The notes beneath the pieces are model-generated. The model saw only the letters and a list, made by a program, of their open reading frames with translations, was not told the origin of the DNA and ran no database searches. From assembly GCF_006440735.1 (NCBI RefSeq), contig NZ_VFUA01000001.1:124001-188000 (forward strand): a DNA stretch of 64,000 bases, given 5' to 3'. This DNA comes from Mesorhizobium sp. B2-7-1 (lineage in GTDB: Bacteria; Pseudomonadota; Alphaproteobacteria; Rhizobiales; Rhizobiaceae). The position numbers and the translations under genes were made by a program. Shown here one piece after another: positions 33,254-42,481 of the stretch (within the stretch, counting starts at the first letter, position 1; every line of letters begins with the position of its first letter).

Positions 33254-35323
33254 CTAGGCTAAGCTGCCCTGCAGCACTTTCAACTTCGCCTTCTTGGGGC
33301 TGCGCGCGATCAGCCACTCGCGCGCCTTGTCCTGCGGCATCGGGAAGGCGATGGAATAGCCCTGCACCTGGTCGCAGCCGATCGCCATCAGCGAGTCGAG
33401 TTCGGCCTCGGTTTCGGCGCCCTCGGCAACGATCGAGATGCCGAGCCCCCGGGCAAGCTCGGTGATGGCGCGCACGATCTTGGTGTTGTCGCCATTCTCG
33501 TTGATGTTCTGGACGAAACGGCGGTCGATCTTCAGCCGGTCGATCTCGTTCGGATTGACGTGGCTGAGCGAGGCATAGCCGGTGCCGAAATCGTCAAGTT
33601 CGAGATGCACGCCGGCGGCGCGGATGTGCCTGAGCTTGGCGGCGATGCCGGTCTTCTCGTCGTCGAGGATGACGGATTCGACGATTTCCAGCGAGAGTTT
33701 CTGCGGCGCCAGCCCGGCGCGCTCCAGTGTGCCGAACAGGAAGGCGTCGAAATCGGGCTCGCGCAGCTCCGTGCCCGAGACATTGACGGCGATGCGCCCG
33801 AAATCGATGCCGGCGCGATCCCATTCCGCGGCTTCCTCGATCGCCTTGCCGATGACGATGCGGCCGATATCCGGCATGAAGCCGCATTTCTCGGCGACCG
33901 GAATGAACTCGCCGGGCGAGATCATGCCGCGCGTCTCGTGCTTCCAGCGCACCAGCGCCTCGATGCCGCTGATCTTGCCGCTGGTCAGCGACACCTGCGG
34001 CTGGAAATAGACCTCGAAACTCCTTTTGGCGATCGCGGTGCGGATGTCCTGTTCGAGCTGCTTGCGGTAGTCGAGCTCGCGGCGCAGTTCCTCGGAGAAG
34101 AAGGAGAAGCTGCCGCCACCGAGCTTCTTGGCGGAATAGAGCGCGAGATCGGCATGGACAAGCAGGTCCTGAGCATTGTCGGCGTCGACCGGGTAGACCG
34201 CGATGCCGGCGCTGGCGCCGGGCATGATGGTCGTGCCCTGGAACGTGATCGGCTCGTTGATCTCGCCCAGGATGCGCTTGGCCAGCGCATGGATATCCTC
34301 GGTGGTGCCGGCGCCGTTGAGGATCATGACGAACTCGTCGCCGCCGAGCCTTGCGCAGAGATCCGACGCGCGACAGGAATCGCGCATGCGCTGCGCCGTT
34401 ACCACCAGCACATAGTCGCCGGCGGCATGCCCTAGGGTGTCGTTGATCTGCTTGAAGCGGTCGAGATCGAACTGGATCACCGCCAGGCGCTCGCGGCGGC
34501 GGTGCGCGCCCTTGATCAGCGTGTCGAAATGGTCGGTGAGGAAGGTGCGGTTGTGCAGCCCTGTCAGGCCGTCATGCACGGCGATGAAGGCCATAGAGTT
34601 GCGGGCGTCGACCAGCTCGCGCGTCTTGCGCAGGATGGCGTTGGACATCGGCCGGAAGATGAACAGCGCCACCAGCACGATGACGCCGAGGGTGGCGAAG
34701 AACAGCTTGCGGTGCAGATCGAGGATATTGCCGGCCTTTTCGTTGGCGAAGGCGCTGATACGCTGACCGAGCGCGGCATAGCCCGACATCGTCGCGTTGG
34801 CGACGGAGGCGTCGAGACCGACGCGTTCGCCGCCGCCCTTGTAGCCGTCGCTCTGTATGCCGAGCTGCGACTCGAAGGACGAAGCCAGCCTGTCGCCATT
34901 GGCGACGAGGCCGACCGAGAAGTAATCGAGATGGAAAGGCTTGCTGAACAGCACATATTCGATCGATTTCGGATCGTTGCGCGCTGGTGACAGCGGATCG
35001 GCGCCCGTCTCCTTGAGCAGCCGGTCGTAATTGGTCTCGAACTCGCCCGTCGCCTGCTTGAGCGCGGTGACCAGCGCCGGCTGCTTGTCGCGCGCCGCGG
35101 CGCCGGTGGCGCTGGCCAGGAAGACGATGCGCTGCGACAGCGCCTTCTGCGTCGAGACGATGTCGAGCAGCGTGTCGTTGTGCTGCTGTTGCGCCATAAG
35201 CTGCTGCAGAAGGATGAAGGAGGCCACGACCATGGCGGCAATGATCGTCAGCGCCAGCCAGTAGCCGGTCTTGATGAGCAGGATCAGCTTGCGCGAAACG
35301 CTATGCACTGGCTGCTGCGACAT
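33254..35323 (-). CDS. Membrane GGDEF-EAL c-di-GMP enzyme
   Basis: 689 residues. Helix at about 12-40, a periplasmic region of about 160 residues resembling a PilJ-type sensor (ALSQRIVFLASATG), a second helix at about 207-226, GGDEF domain at 245-410 with intact RLGGDEF (about 327-331), and EAL domain at 430-680 with EALVRWKHE (455-457), LDDFGTGYASLSH and LKIDRRFV. Both catalytic sites look intact, so synthesis and breakdown of c-di-GMP are both possible. The signal sensed is unknown. It is probably co-transcribed with the deacetylase downstream. Confidence 0.93.
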   Translation of the reverse strand: MSQQPVHSVSRKLILLIKTGYWLALTIIAAMVVASFILLQQLMAQQQHNDTLLDIVSTQKALSQRIVFLASATGAAARDKQPALVTALKQATGEFETNYDRLLKETGADPLSPARNDPKSIEYVLFSKPFHLDYFSVGLVANGDRLASSFESQLGIQSDGYKGGGERVGLDASVANATMSGYAALGQRISAFANEKAGNILDLHRKLFFATLGVIVLVALFIFRPMSNAILRKTRELVDARNSMAFIAVHDGLTGLHNRTFLTDHFDTLIKGAHRRRERLAVIQFDLDRFKQINDTLGHAAGDYVLVVTAQRMRDSCRASDLCARLGGDEFVMILNGAGTTEDIHALAKRILGEINEPITFQGTTIMPGASAGIAVYPVDADNAQDLLVHADLALYSAKKLGGGSFSFFSEELRRELDYRKQLEQDIRTAIAKRSFEVYFQPQVSLTSGKISGIEALVRWKHETRGMISPGEFIPVAEKCGFMPDIGRIVIGKAIEEAAEWDRAGIDFGRIAVNVSGTELREPDFDAFLFGTLERAGLAPQKLSLEIVESVILDDEKTGIAAKLRHIRAAGVHLELDDFGTGYASLSHVNPNEIDRLKIDRRFVQNINENGDNTKIVRAITELARGLGISIVAEGAETEAELDSLMAIGCDQVQGYSIAFPMPQDKAREWLIARSPKKAKLKVLQGSLA

Positions 35324-35623
35324 AACTTGCTGACCCCTCCGGTCGACGGATTCCTGCCCTGGATTCGTGGCAGGAAAACGCTTGCCTTGAAAGAGTTAAC
35401 AGGTCGGCAAGGGACGTTGGCGGCCGTAGTGGCGGTTCGACAAAGCTCGCAAGATGGTTATCACGTCCTTTCCCGCTCACCCCTTTTTTGATCGTAATGC
35501 CGCAGCGCCGTCGCAAAGGATTGCGACCGGGCTTTTGCGACGCCACCGAAGCGGTCGCTTTTGCGATGGATTTTTTGTAGCCATGGCGCGACAGTCCGGC
35601 CTCGAACCGAACAGGGCCGGACC
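35324..35623. other. 300-base intergenic region upstream of kbl, with TTGCGA repeats
   Basis: This region separates the divergent GGDEF-EAL and kbl genes. GTCGCAA (35510-35516) and TTGCGAC (35521-35527) form a perfect inverted repeat with a four-base loop. Two further TTTTGCGA copies follow at 35533-35540 and 35559-35566. No ORF here looks real. The repeats may bind a regulator of kbl-tdh. Confidence 0.5.
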
Positions 35624-36811
35624 ATGAGCAAAGCATTCCTTTCCCACATCGACAGTGAGCTCCAGGGCCTGAAATCGGCCGGGCTCTACAAGTCCGAACG
35701 GGTGATTTCCTCCATGCAGTCCGCCGAGATCGAGGTCGGCGGCCAGAAGGTGCTGAATTTCTGCGCCAACAACTATCTCGGCCTCGCCGACAACCAGGAT
35801 TTGCGCGACGCGGCAAAGCACGCGCTCGACCGCTACGGCTACGGCATGGCCTCGGTGCGCTTCATCTGCGGCACGCAGGAAGAGCATAAGGAGCTCGAGG
35901 CGACGATCTCCTCCTTCCTCGGCATGGACGACACCATCCTCTACTCGTCCTGCTTCGACGCCAATGGCGGCCTGTTCGAGACACTGCTTGGCGAGGAGGA
36001 CGCTATCATCTCCGATGCGTTGAACCACGCCTCGATCATCGATGGCGTCAGGTTGTCGAAGGCGAAGCGCTTCCGTTACGCCAACAACGACATGGCCGAT
36101 CTCGAAGCCCGCCTGAAGGAGGCGAAGGACTGCCGCTTCCGGCTGATCGCTACCGACGGCGTGTTCTCGATGGACGGCATCATCGCCAACCTCAAGGGCG
36201 TCTGCGACCTCGCCGAAAAATATGATGCCATGGTCATGGTCGACGACAGCCATGCGGTCGGCTTCGTCGGCAGACAAGGCCGTGGCTCGGCCGAGCATTG
36301 CGGCGTCGAGGGCAGGGTGGATATGATCACCGGGACGCTCGGCAAGGCGCTGGGCGGCGCCTCCGGCGGCTACACGTCGGGCAAGAGAGAGGTCGTCGAC
36401 TGGCTGCGCCAGCGCTCGCGGCCCTATCTCTTCTCCAACACGCTCATGCCGGCCATCGCCGGCGCCTCGATCAAGGTGTTCGACCTGATCCGCCATGGCG
36501 ACGCGCTGCGCCAGCGCCTGTATGCCAATGCGGACCGGTTCCGGTCCAAGATGGGCAAGCTGGGCTTCACGCTGGCCGGCGCCGATCACCCGATCATCCC
36601 GGTGATGCTGGGCGACGCGGCGCTGGCGCAGGAGATGGCGCAGCGGATGCTGAAGCGTGGCATCTATGTCATCGGCTTCTCCTTCCCCGTGGTGCCGAAA
36701 GGCCAGGCGCGCATCCGCACCCAGATGTCGGCTGCCCATTCCAGCACCGACATCGACCGCGCGGTCGAGGCGTTCGGGGAAGTCGGGCGCGAGCTCGGAG
36801 TGGTTGGGTAA
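35624..36811 (+). CDS. kbl: Glycine C-acetyltransferase (2-amino-3-ketobutyrate CoA ligase)
   Basis: 395 residues from ATG 35624; the frame is open back to 35561 but the family starts [17 protein letters not shown]-dependent alpha-oxoamine synthase: [37 protein letters not shown] and the PLP lysine in [15 protein letters not shown]. It cleaves 2-amino-3-ketobutyrate with CoA to glycine and acetyl-CoA. First gene of the kbl-tdh operon, 55 bases before tdh. Confidence 0.96.
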   Translation: MSKAFLSHIDSELQGLKSAGLYKSERVISSMQSAEIEVGGQKVLNFCANNYLGLADNQDLRDAAKHALDRYGYGMASVRFICGTQEEHKELEATISSFLGMDDTILYSSCFDANGGLFETLLGEEDAIISDALNHASIIDGVRLSKAKRFRYANNDMADLEARLKEAKDCRFRLIATDGVFSMDGIIANLKGVCDLAEKYDAMVMVDDSHAVGFVGRQGRGSAEHCGVEGRVDMITGTLGKALGGASGGYTSGKREVVDWLRQRSRPYLFSNTLMPAIAGASIKVFDLIRHGDALRQRLYANADRFRSKMGKLGFTLAGADHPIIPVMLGDAALAQEMAQRMLKRGIYVIGFSFPVVPKGQARIRTQMSAAHSSTDIDRAVEAFGEVGRELGVVG

Positions 36812-36866
36812 ATTTGCAGATGTCTTCGCTCTACGGCGCAAGCCTCCAAACCATTGGGAGATCCTG

Positions 36867-37901
36867 ATGTCCAACATGATGAAGGCGCTGGTGAAGGCCA
36901 AGGCCGAGCCGGGCATCTGGATGGAAGAGGTGCCGGTGCCGGAGATCGGCCCCAACGACGTGCTGATCAAGGTCAAGAAGACCGCGATCTGCGGCACCGA
37001 CGTCCACATCTACAATTGGGACCAGTGGGCGCAGAAGACCGTGCCGGTGCCGATGGTGACCGGTCATGAATTCGTAGGCACCGTTGCCGATTTCGGCGCG
37101 GCGGTCACCGAGTACAAGGTCGGCCAGCGCGTCTCAGGCGAAGGCCATATCGTCTGCGGCCATTGCCGCAACTGCCGGGCCGGGCGAGGGCACCTCTGCC
37201 GCAACACGCTCGGCGTCGGCGTCAACCGCCCCGGCGCCTTCGGCGAATACATGGTCATCCCGCAGCATAATGTCGTGCCGATCCCCGACGATGTGCCGGA
37301 CGAGATCGCCGCCATCTTCGATCCGCTGGGCAATGCCGTTCACACCGCCTTGTCCTTCGATCTGGTCGGCGAGGACGTGCTGGTCACCGGCGCCGGCCCG
37401 ATCGGCATCATGGGGGCGCTGGTGGCGCAATGCGTGGGCGCGCGCAAGGTCGTCATCACCGATATCAACCCCGTCCGGCTGGATCTGGCGCGCAAGCTCG
37501 GCGTCCAGCATGTCGTCGACGCCTCGAAGGAGAAGCTGCGCGACGTGATGCCGTCGATCGGCATGAGCGAAGGTTTCGACGTCGGGCTGGAGATGTCGGG
37601 CGCGGCGCCCGCCTTCCGCGACATGATCGACACCATGAACAATGGCGGCAAGATCGCTATCCTCGGCATCGCGCCGACCGGCTTCGAGATCGACTGGAAC
37701 AAGGTCATCTTCAAGATGCTGCATCTGAAGGGCATCTACGGCCGCGAGATGTTCGAGACCTGGTACAAGATGATCGCCCTGGTGCAGGGGCCGCTGGATG
37801 TTTCGGGGCTGATCACGCATCGGATCGGGATCGATGATTTCCAGGCTGGGTTCGATGCGATGCGGAGCGGGAGTTCGGGCAAGGTGGTGATGGATTGGTA
37901 G
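36867..37901 (+). CDS. tdh: L-threonine 3-dehydrogenase
   Basis: 344 residues from ATG 36867 (GGGAG upstream). Zinc-type medium-chain dehydrogenase: catalytic zinc residues in [13 protein letters not shown] and VTGHEFVG, structural zinc in [16 protein letters not shown], and the NAD fold in [15 protein letters not shown]. It oxidises threonine to 2-amino-3-ketobutyrate, the substrate of Kbl. The open frame upstream into kbl is a shadow. A strong hairpin follows 28 bases after the stop. Confidence 0.97.
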   Translation: MSNMMKALVKAKAEPGIWMEEVPVPEIGPNDVLIKVKKTAICGTDVHIYNWDQWAQKTVPVPMVTGHEFVGTVADFGAAVTEYKVGQRVSGEGHIVCGHCRNCRAGRGHLCRNTLGVGVNRPGAFGEYMVIPQHNVVPIPDDVPDEIAAIFDPLGNAVHTALSFDLVGEDVLVTGAGPIGIMGALVAQCVGARKVVITDINPVRLDLARKLGVQHVVDASKEKLRDVMPSIGMSEGFDVGLEMSGAAPAFRDMIDTMNNGGKIAILGIAPTGFEIDWNKVIFKMLHLKGIYGREMFETWYKMIALVQGPLDVSGLITHRIGIDDFQAGFDAMRSGSSGKVVMDW

Positions 37902-37929
37902 CGCTTTAAAGAGACGCCGAGTTCCTTCG

Positions 37930-37963
37930 CTCCCCTCTCTGTCCGGCAGGACAGAGAGGGGAG
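37930..37963. terminator. Strong hairpin between tdh and the convergent MarR gene
   Basis: CTCCCCTCTCTGTCC (37930-37944) and GGACAGAGAGGGGAG (37949-37963) are perfect 15 bp complements with a GGCA loop. It lies between convergent stops, so it can end both transcripts. Confidence 0.8.
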
Positions 37964-37978
37964 CCTCGCGCCAGCCTA

Positions 37979-38425
37979 TCAGCTCTTCTCTTCCAAGGCT
38001 CCCTCCAGCGCCGCCACCCCTCCCACAACCGCCATTCGCTCCTCCACGCTCAATCTCTCCAGCAGCTCCCTCTCAAACGCCTTAGCCAGCGGCACCATCT
38101 CCCGATACGCAGCCAGCCCCGCCTTGGTCAGCGCCAGATGCTCGACGCGCCGATCATTCTCGTCAGCTGTCCGCGTCAGCCAGCGCCTTCGCTCCAGCTC
38201 GGCCACGGCGCGCGAAACCTTGGTCTTGTGCATGGCCGACTGCTCGCCGAGCTCCGTCGCCGTCATCGTGCCGCGCTCGCCAAGCCCGGAGAGCGTGCGC
38301 CATTCCGGCCGTGTTAGCCCATGGCGCTCCTTGTAGATGCGCGAAAACTCACGGCTGATGGTGTCTGCCAGCCGATAGAGCCGGTAGGGCAGGAAGCTTT
38401 CCAGTTCGAGGATATCCGGTTCCAT
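37979..38425 (-). CDS. MarR-family regulator, probably of homogentisate catabolism
   Basis: 148 residues from ATG 38425 (GGGAA upstream). The winged helix reads [37 protein letters not shown], then [20 protein letters not shown] with the DExDRR wing. The frame stays open far upstream (to 40150), but that part is antisense to hmgA. It is divergent from hmgA, 130 bases apart, the usual position of a homogentisate-responsive MarR repressor in alphaproteobacteria. The ligand is inferred. Confidence 0.88.
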   Translation of the reverse strand: MEPDILELESFLPYRLYRLADTISREFSRIYKERHGLTRPEWRTLSGLGERGTMTATELGEQSAMHKTKVSRAVAELERRRWLTRTADENDRRVEHLALTKAGLAAYREMVPLAKAFERELLERLSVEERMAVVGGVAALEGALEEKS

Positions 38426-38458
38426 GAAGCGTTCCCGGGATGCAGCGAGCCATTGATA

Positions 38459-38479
38459 GTTACATTTTCGATGGTTACA
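38459..38479 (+). promoter_or_regulatory. Direct repeat GTTACA in the MarR-hmgA intergenic region
   Basis: GTTACA occurs at 38459-38464 and 38474-38479, 15 bases apart, in an AT-rich patch between the divergent starts. It is a candidate binding site for the MarR protein. Direct rather than inverted symmetry is unusual for MarR, so this is uncertain. Confidence 0.35.
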
Positions 38480-38554
38480 AATGAAACCAGTTTGGTCAAC
38501 ATCGCCGGCGGGCAACGCTTCGAGAGCTTGCAAAGCCGGATCAGGGAGGATCGG

Positions 38555-39868
38555 ATGGGCTTTTCCTACATGCCGGGCTTCGGTAATGATTTCGAGACCG
38601 AGACGCTGCCTGGATCGCTGCCGCAGGGCCGCAACTCGCCGCAGCGACCGGCCTATGGCCTCTATGCCGAGCAGTTGTCCGGGTCGCCCTTCACGGCGCC
38701 GCGCGGCACCAACGAACGCTCCTGGCTCTACCGCATCCGTCCGAGCGTAAAGCACACCGGCCGCTTCAAGGGCGCGAGCTATCCCTTGTGGAAGACCGGG
38801 CCTAGCATTGGCGACCACGAGCTGGCGCTCGGCCAATACCGCTGGAACCCGACGCCGATGCCCGGCGAGCCGACCGACTTCATCTCCGGCATGCGCACCT
38901 TCACCACGGCCGGCGATGCGGTCGGCCAGTCCGGCATGGCAGCGCATGTCTATGTCGCCAACCGCTCGATGGTGGACGATCATTTCTTCAATGCCGACGG
39001 CGAATTGCTGGTCGTGCCGCAGGTCGGCGCGCTGCGCTTCGTCACCGAGATGGGCGTGATCGAGCTTCGGCCCGGCGAGATCGCCGTGCTGCCGCGCGGC
39101 TTGGTCTTCAAAGTCGAGCTCGCCGACAAGGAAGCACGCGGCTATGTCTGCGAGAATTATGGCGCAAAGTTCACCATGCCTGACCGCGGCCCGATCGGAG
39201 CCAATTGCCTGGCCAATCCGCGCGACTTCAAGACGCCCTGCGCCTGGTTCGAAGAGAAGGAGACGCCCTGCCGGCTGATTGTCAAATGGTGCGGCACCTT
39301 CCATGTCACCGAGCTCGGCCATTCGCCGTTGGATGTCGTCGCCTGGCACGGCAACTACGCGCCCTATAAATATGATCTTGCGACGTTTTCGCCGGTCGGC
39401 GCCATCCTGTTCGACCACCCCGATCCGTCGATCTTCACCGTGCTGACGGCGCCGAGCGGCGAGGAGGGCACCGCCAATGTCGACTTCGTCATCTTCCCGC
39501 CGCGCTGGCTGGTGGCGGAAAACACGTTCCGGCCGCCTTGGTACCACCGCAACATCATGAGCGAGTTCATGGGCCTGATCCACGGCCAGTACGACGCCAA
39601 GGAGGAAGGTTTTGTGCCTGGCGGCATCAGCCTGCACAACCAGATGCTGGCGCATGGACCGGACGCTTCCGGCTTCGAGAAGGCGACCCGCGCGGAGCTG
39701 AAGCCGGTCAAGCTCGACAACACCATGGCCTTCATGTTCGAGACCCGCTTTCCACAGATGCTGACCCGCTATGCCGCCGAGCTCGGCACACTGCAGGAGA
39801 ACTACATCGATTGCTGGGCCGACCTGAAGAAGCGCTTCAACGGCACGCCCGAAGGCGATTGGTCCTGA
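38555..39868 (+). CDS. hmgA: Homogentisate 1,2-dioxygenase
   Basis: 437 residues from ATG 38555 behind AGGGAGG; the frame is open from 38321 but the family begins near [15 protein letters not shown]. Cupin-type iron enzyme: Fe ligands in [14 protein letters not shown] (His and Glu) and [14 protein letters not shown] (His). It opens the ring of homogentisate to maleylacetoacetate in tyrosine breakdown. It is followed after 106 bases by the fumarylacetoacetase gene. A maleylacetoacetate isomerase gene is not seen in the window. Confidence 0.96.
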   Translation: MGFSYMPGFGNDFETETLPGSLPQGRNSPQRPAYGLYAEQLSGSPFTAPRGTNERSWLYRIRPSVKHTGRFKGASYPLWKTGPSIGDHELALGQYRWNPTPMPGEPTDFISGMRTFTTAGDAVGQSGMAAHVYVANRSMVDDHFFNADGELLVVPQVGALRFVTEMGVIELRPGEIAVLPRGLVFKVELADKEARGYVCENYGAKFTMPDRGPIGANCLANPRDFKTPCAWFEEKETPCRLIVKWCGTFHVTELGHSPLDVVAWHGNYAPYKYDLATFSPVGAILFDHPDPSIFTVLTAPSGEEGTANVDFVIFPPRWLVAENTFRPPWYHRNIMSEFMGLIHGQYDAKEEGFVPGGISLHNQMLAHGPDASGFEKATRAELKPVKLDNTMAFMFETRFPQMLTRYAAELGTLQENYIDCWADLKKRFNGTPEGDWS

Positions 39869-39974
39869 TCGGCGCATCATTGTCAGGAAAACTCGCTCGG
39901 GCGACTTGACGATCGCCCGCGCGCGCTTTGATGTGTGACAAAGCGGTGAAAAGGCCGCCAGGAGAGGAAACCGC

Positions 39975-40988
39975 ATGAAGCTTGCCACTTTGAAGAACGG
40001 GACGCGCGACGGAAAGCTGGTCGTGGTCTCGCGCGATCTGACGCGGTTCACCGACGCTTCCTTCCTGGTACCGACGCTGCAGGCCGCGCTCGACGACTGG
40101 CGCCGCATCGCGCCGCATCTGGCGGCCATGGCGGAATCGCTGGAAACCAACGCGGTGCCTTCGGCGCGCTTCCACGAGCATGACGCGCATTCGCCGCTGC
40201 CGCGCGCCTATCAATGGGCCGACGGCTCGGCCTATGTGAACCATGTCGAATTGGTGCGGAAGGCGCGCGGCGTCGAGATGCCGGCAAGCTTCTGGACCGA
40301 TCCTCTGATCTACCAGGGCGGCTCGGACTCATTCATTCCGCCGCGCGACCCTATCCGCATGGCCGACGAGGCTTTCGGCATCGACATGGAGGCGGAGGTT
40401 GCCGTCATCGTCGACGATGTGCCGATGGGCGCCGGGCTGGCGGAGGCGAAAGAGGCGATCCGCCTCGTCGTGCTGGTCAACGACGTGACGCTGCGCGCCA
40501 TCACCGGACCGGAGCTGGCCAAAGGCTTCGGCTTCTTCCAGTCGAAACCGTCTTCGGCTTTCTCGCCGGTCGCGGTCACGCCGGACGAATTGGGCGATGC
40601 CTGGGACGGCGGCAAGGTCAGCCTGCCGCTGCTCGCCGATCTCAACGGCAAGCCGTTCGGCCGCGCCAATGCCGGCATCGACATAACCTTCGATTTCCCG
40701 GCGCTGATCGTGCATGCCGCTAAGACCCGGCCGCTCGCCGCCGGCACCATCGTCGGCTCGGGCACGGTCTCCAACAAGCTGGATGGCAAGCCGGGCAGGC
40801 CCGTCTCGGCGGGCGGCGCTGGCTATTCCTGCATCGCCGAGCTGCGCATGATCGAGACCATCGAGTCAGGCGAACCGAAGACGCCCTTCCTGCGCTTCGG
40901 CGACACGGTGCGCATCGAGATGAAGGACAAAACCGGACATTCGATCTTCGGCGCCATCGAGCAGAAGGTCGAGAAATACGAAGGGTAG
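39975..40988 (+). CDS. Fumarylacetoacetate hydrolase family protein (fumarylacetoacetase)
   Basis: 337 residues, AGGAGAGG upstream of ATG 39975. The FAH fold is shown by GIDMEAEVAVIVDDVPMG (metal-binding Glu residues), LVVLVNDVTLRA, the SKPSSAFSPVAVTPDE block and GTVSNKL. With hmgA immediately upstream, the reaction is likely fumarylacetoacetate to fumarate and acetoacetate, the last step of tyrosine catabolism. The protein is shorter than the mammalian enzyme, as is usual for the bacterial form. Confidence 0.92.
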   Translation: MKLATLKNGTRDGKLVVVSRDLTRFTDASFLVPTLQAALDDWRRIAPHLAAMAESLETNAVPSARFHEHDAHSPLPRAYQWADGSAYVNHVELVRKARGVEMPASFWTDPLIYQGGSDSFIPPRDPIRMADEAFGIDMEAEVAVIVDDVPMGAGLAEAKEAIRLVVLVNDVTLRAITGPELAKGFGFFQSKPSSAFSPVAVTPDELGDAWDGGKVSLPLLADLNGKPFGRANAGIDITFDFPALIVHAAKTRPLAAGTIVGSGTVSNKLDGKPGRPVSAGGAGYSCIAELRMIETIESGEPKTPFLRFGDTVRIEMKDKTGHSIFGAIEQKVEKYEG

Positions 40989-40991
40989 CTG

Positions 40992-41288
40992 ATGCCGGGC
41001 GAAGCGCTCTATGTGCTGTTTGGGCTGTGGGCGCTGGCCATGCTGGTGGTTTTCGTTCAGGCGACCCGGCTGAGTTACCGCATCGAGGCGCGTTCGCCGG
41101 GCCTCACCAACCGGAGCGGCGTTCCGCGCAAGGCGATGCTGTTCCACACCATCACCAATCTGAACGTGGCGCGGGACGCGGAGACGCAAGCGCTGCGGCG
41201 GCGCATGATCATGCTGCTGCTGGTCGTCGTCGCCGGCTTCCTGGCCATGGCCGCCGGCATCGGCCTGGCCAGCGGAAGCGCGCCATGA
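40992..41288 (+). CDS. Small membrane protein of unknown function
   Basis: 98 residues from ATG 40992, three bases after the fumarylacetoacetase stop. Two hydrophobic segments: ALYVLFGLWALAMLVVFVQA and RMIMLLLVVVAGFLAMAAGI, joined by a basic loop that probably faces the cytoplasm. No family recognised. It is translationally coupled to the DinB-fold gene by an ATGA overlap and so is part of the hmgA operon. Confidence 0.75.
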   Translation: MPGEALYVLFGLWALAMLVVFVQATRLSYRIEARSPGLTNRSGVPRKAMLFHTITNLNVARDAETQALRRRMIMLLLVVVAGFLAMAAGIGLASGSAP

Positions 41289-41824
41289 CCTTGCTCGAGC
41301 ATCTGCGTCGCATGGCGCGCAACAATCTCTGGTCGAACGACCGGCTCTACCGCGCTGTGCTTGCGCTGAAGCCGGGCGAATTCGAGGCCAGACGCACCAG
41401 CTTCTTCCCGTCGATCAGGGAGACGCTCAACCACATCCTCGCGGTCGACCTTCTCTATCTCGACTTCCTGGCCGATGGCGGTCTCGACGCCTCGGCCTAT
41501 GACGATTTCGTACCGTTCGACGGCGCGGCAAGCCTGGCGGCGGCGCAGGCCGATTTTGACCGCAGGCTGATCGCCTTCTGCGACGGCTTGTCCGAGGCCG
41601 ATCTTGATCGCCGCGTCATCACCGACCGGCGCGAGGACGGCATGATCCCCGAGAGGATCGGCGACATCCTCGCCCATGTCTTCCTGCACGACATCCATCA
41701 TCGCGGCCAGGTGCATGCCATGCTTTCCGGCACTTCGGTGGCGCCGCCGCAATTGGATGAGTTTCTGCTCGATTATGACGCGAAGCTCAGGAAGGGCGAG
41801 GTCGAGCGGCTGGGGCTGGAATGA
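41285..41824 (+). CDS. DinB family protein (putative metal-dependent hydrolase/thiol transferase fold)
   Basis: 179 residues from ATG 41285, overlapping the previous stop (ATGA). DinB four-helix bundle: RMARNNLWSNDRLYRAVLAL, SIRETLNHILAVDLLYLDFL and HVFLHDIHHRGQVHAML. The three histidines expected for the metal site are in NHILAVD and HDIHHRG. In this position it may be a glutathione- or mycothiol-like maleylacetoacetate isomerase, since that step has no other candidate here; this is an inference. Its stop directly abuts the convergent toxin gene. Confidence 0.85.
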   Translation: MTLLEHLRRMARNNLWSNDRLYRAVLALKPGEFEARRTSFFPSIRETLNHILAVDLLYLDFLADGGLDASAYDDFVPFDGAASLAAAQADFDRRLIAFCDGLSEADLDRRVITDRREDGMIPERIGDILAHVFLHDIHHRGQVHAMLSGTSVAPPQLDEFLLDYDAKLRKGEVERLGLE

Positions 41825-42199
41825 TCAAGCCAGCGCTACGTCGTAGGCTGAAAAATGCCGATCCGCGGTGACCAGAATGAGGCCTTCAATTTGAGCCTGT
41901 GCGATGAGCAGGCGGTCAAAGGGATCGCGATGATGGAGCGGCAAGTGTTCAAGCCTTGCCGCATGCAGTTCGTTGACGCCAAGGATTGGGATTCCGTTCG
42001 ATCGCAGAATGTCGACGATATTGCCGGTGAGTGTGATCTTACCGAGCGACTTCTTGATGGCAATCTCAGCCACCGAGATGGTGCTGACGGTTACATCCTT
42101 GCCCGCCAGAAAAATGTCACGGTGGTGATCCGAAAGACGTGAGTCTGCGTTAAGCACCCAAAGCAGAATATGGGTGTCGACCAAATATCTGTGGCTCAT
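41825..42199 (-). CDS. PIN-domain toxin (type II toxin-antitoxin)
   Basis: 124 residues. The acidic PIN residues are in place: Asp in LVDTHILLW, Glu in VAEIAIKKSLGK, and Asp in DPFDRLLIAQ and LVTADRHF. Such toxins cut RNA in the cytoplasm. Its ATG overlaps the antitoxin stop by four bases (ATGA), so toxin translation depends on the antitoxin. The pair lies inside the tyrosine-catabolism region, between the DinB and hppD genes. Confidence 0.93.
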   Translation of the reverse strand: MSHRYLVDTHILLWVLNADSRLSDHHRDIFLAGKDVTVSTISVAEIAIKKSLGKITLTGNIVDILRSNGIPILGVNELHAARLEHLPLHHRDPFDRLLIAQAQIEGLILVTADRHFSAYDVALA

Positions 42200-42423
42200 T
42201 TAATGTACTCGTCCCATTCGGGACCGAGTTCATCAAAATCATCCGCTATCCAGATTTGGCCTTTCAGGGCTCCAAACAGGCCTTCGCTCCCGCCAGCCCG
42301 AACGGGAGCGCTCAAGGTCGCGACAACCTCTCCATGCTTTGTCAGATGGATCTTTTCGCCAGCCTGGGCACGTTTAACCAACTCGGAAAGCTGCGCCTTG
42401 GCTTTTGCCATCGGAACGTTCAT
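42196..42423 (-). CDS. Phd/YefM-family antitoxin
   Basis: 75 residues from ATG 42423. The Phd fold shows as MAKAKAQLSELVKRAQAGEK, then IHLTKHGEVVATLSAP; the rest (IADDFDELGPEWDEYI) is acidic and likely wraps the PIN toxin. It would repress its own promoter at the inverted repeat just upstream. First gene of the toxin-antitoxin operon. Confidence 0.93.
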   Translation of the reverse strand: MNVPMAKAKAQLSELVKRAQAGEKIHLTKHGEVVATLSAPVRAGGSEGLFGALKGQIWIADDFDELGPEWDEYIK

Positions 42424-42433
42424 GCCAGACCTC

Positions 42434-42457
42434 TTATGACCATAATTTAGGTCATAA
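42434..42457. promoter_or_regulatory. Toxin-antitoxin operator, 8+8 bp inverted repeat
   Basis: TTATGACC (42434-42441) and GGTCATAA (42450-42457) are exact complements with an eight-base AT-rich spacer, 11-34 bases upstream of the antitoxin start. Placement fits autoregulation by the Phd protein. Confidence 0.72.
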
Positions 42458-42481
42458 TCGGTCGAGCCGCAAGCTCAGGCG

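Noticed and set aside
38426..40150. Long N-terminal extension of the MarR gene
   Set aside because: It is antisense to hmgA and the MarR domain starts at 38425 with its own Shine-Dalgarno.
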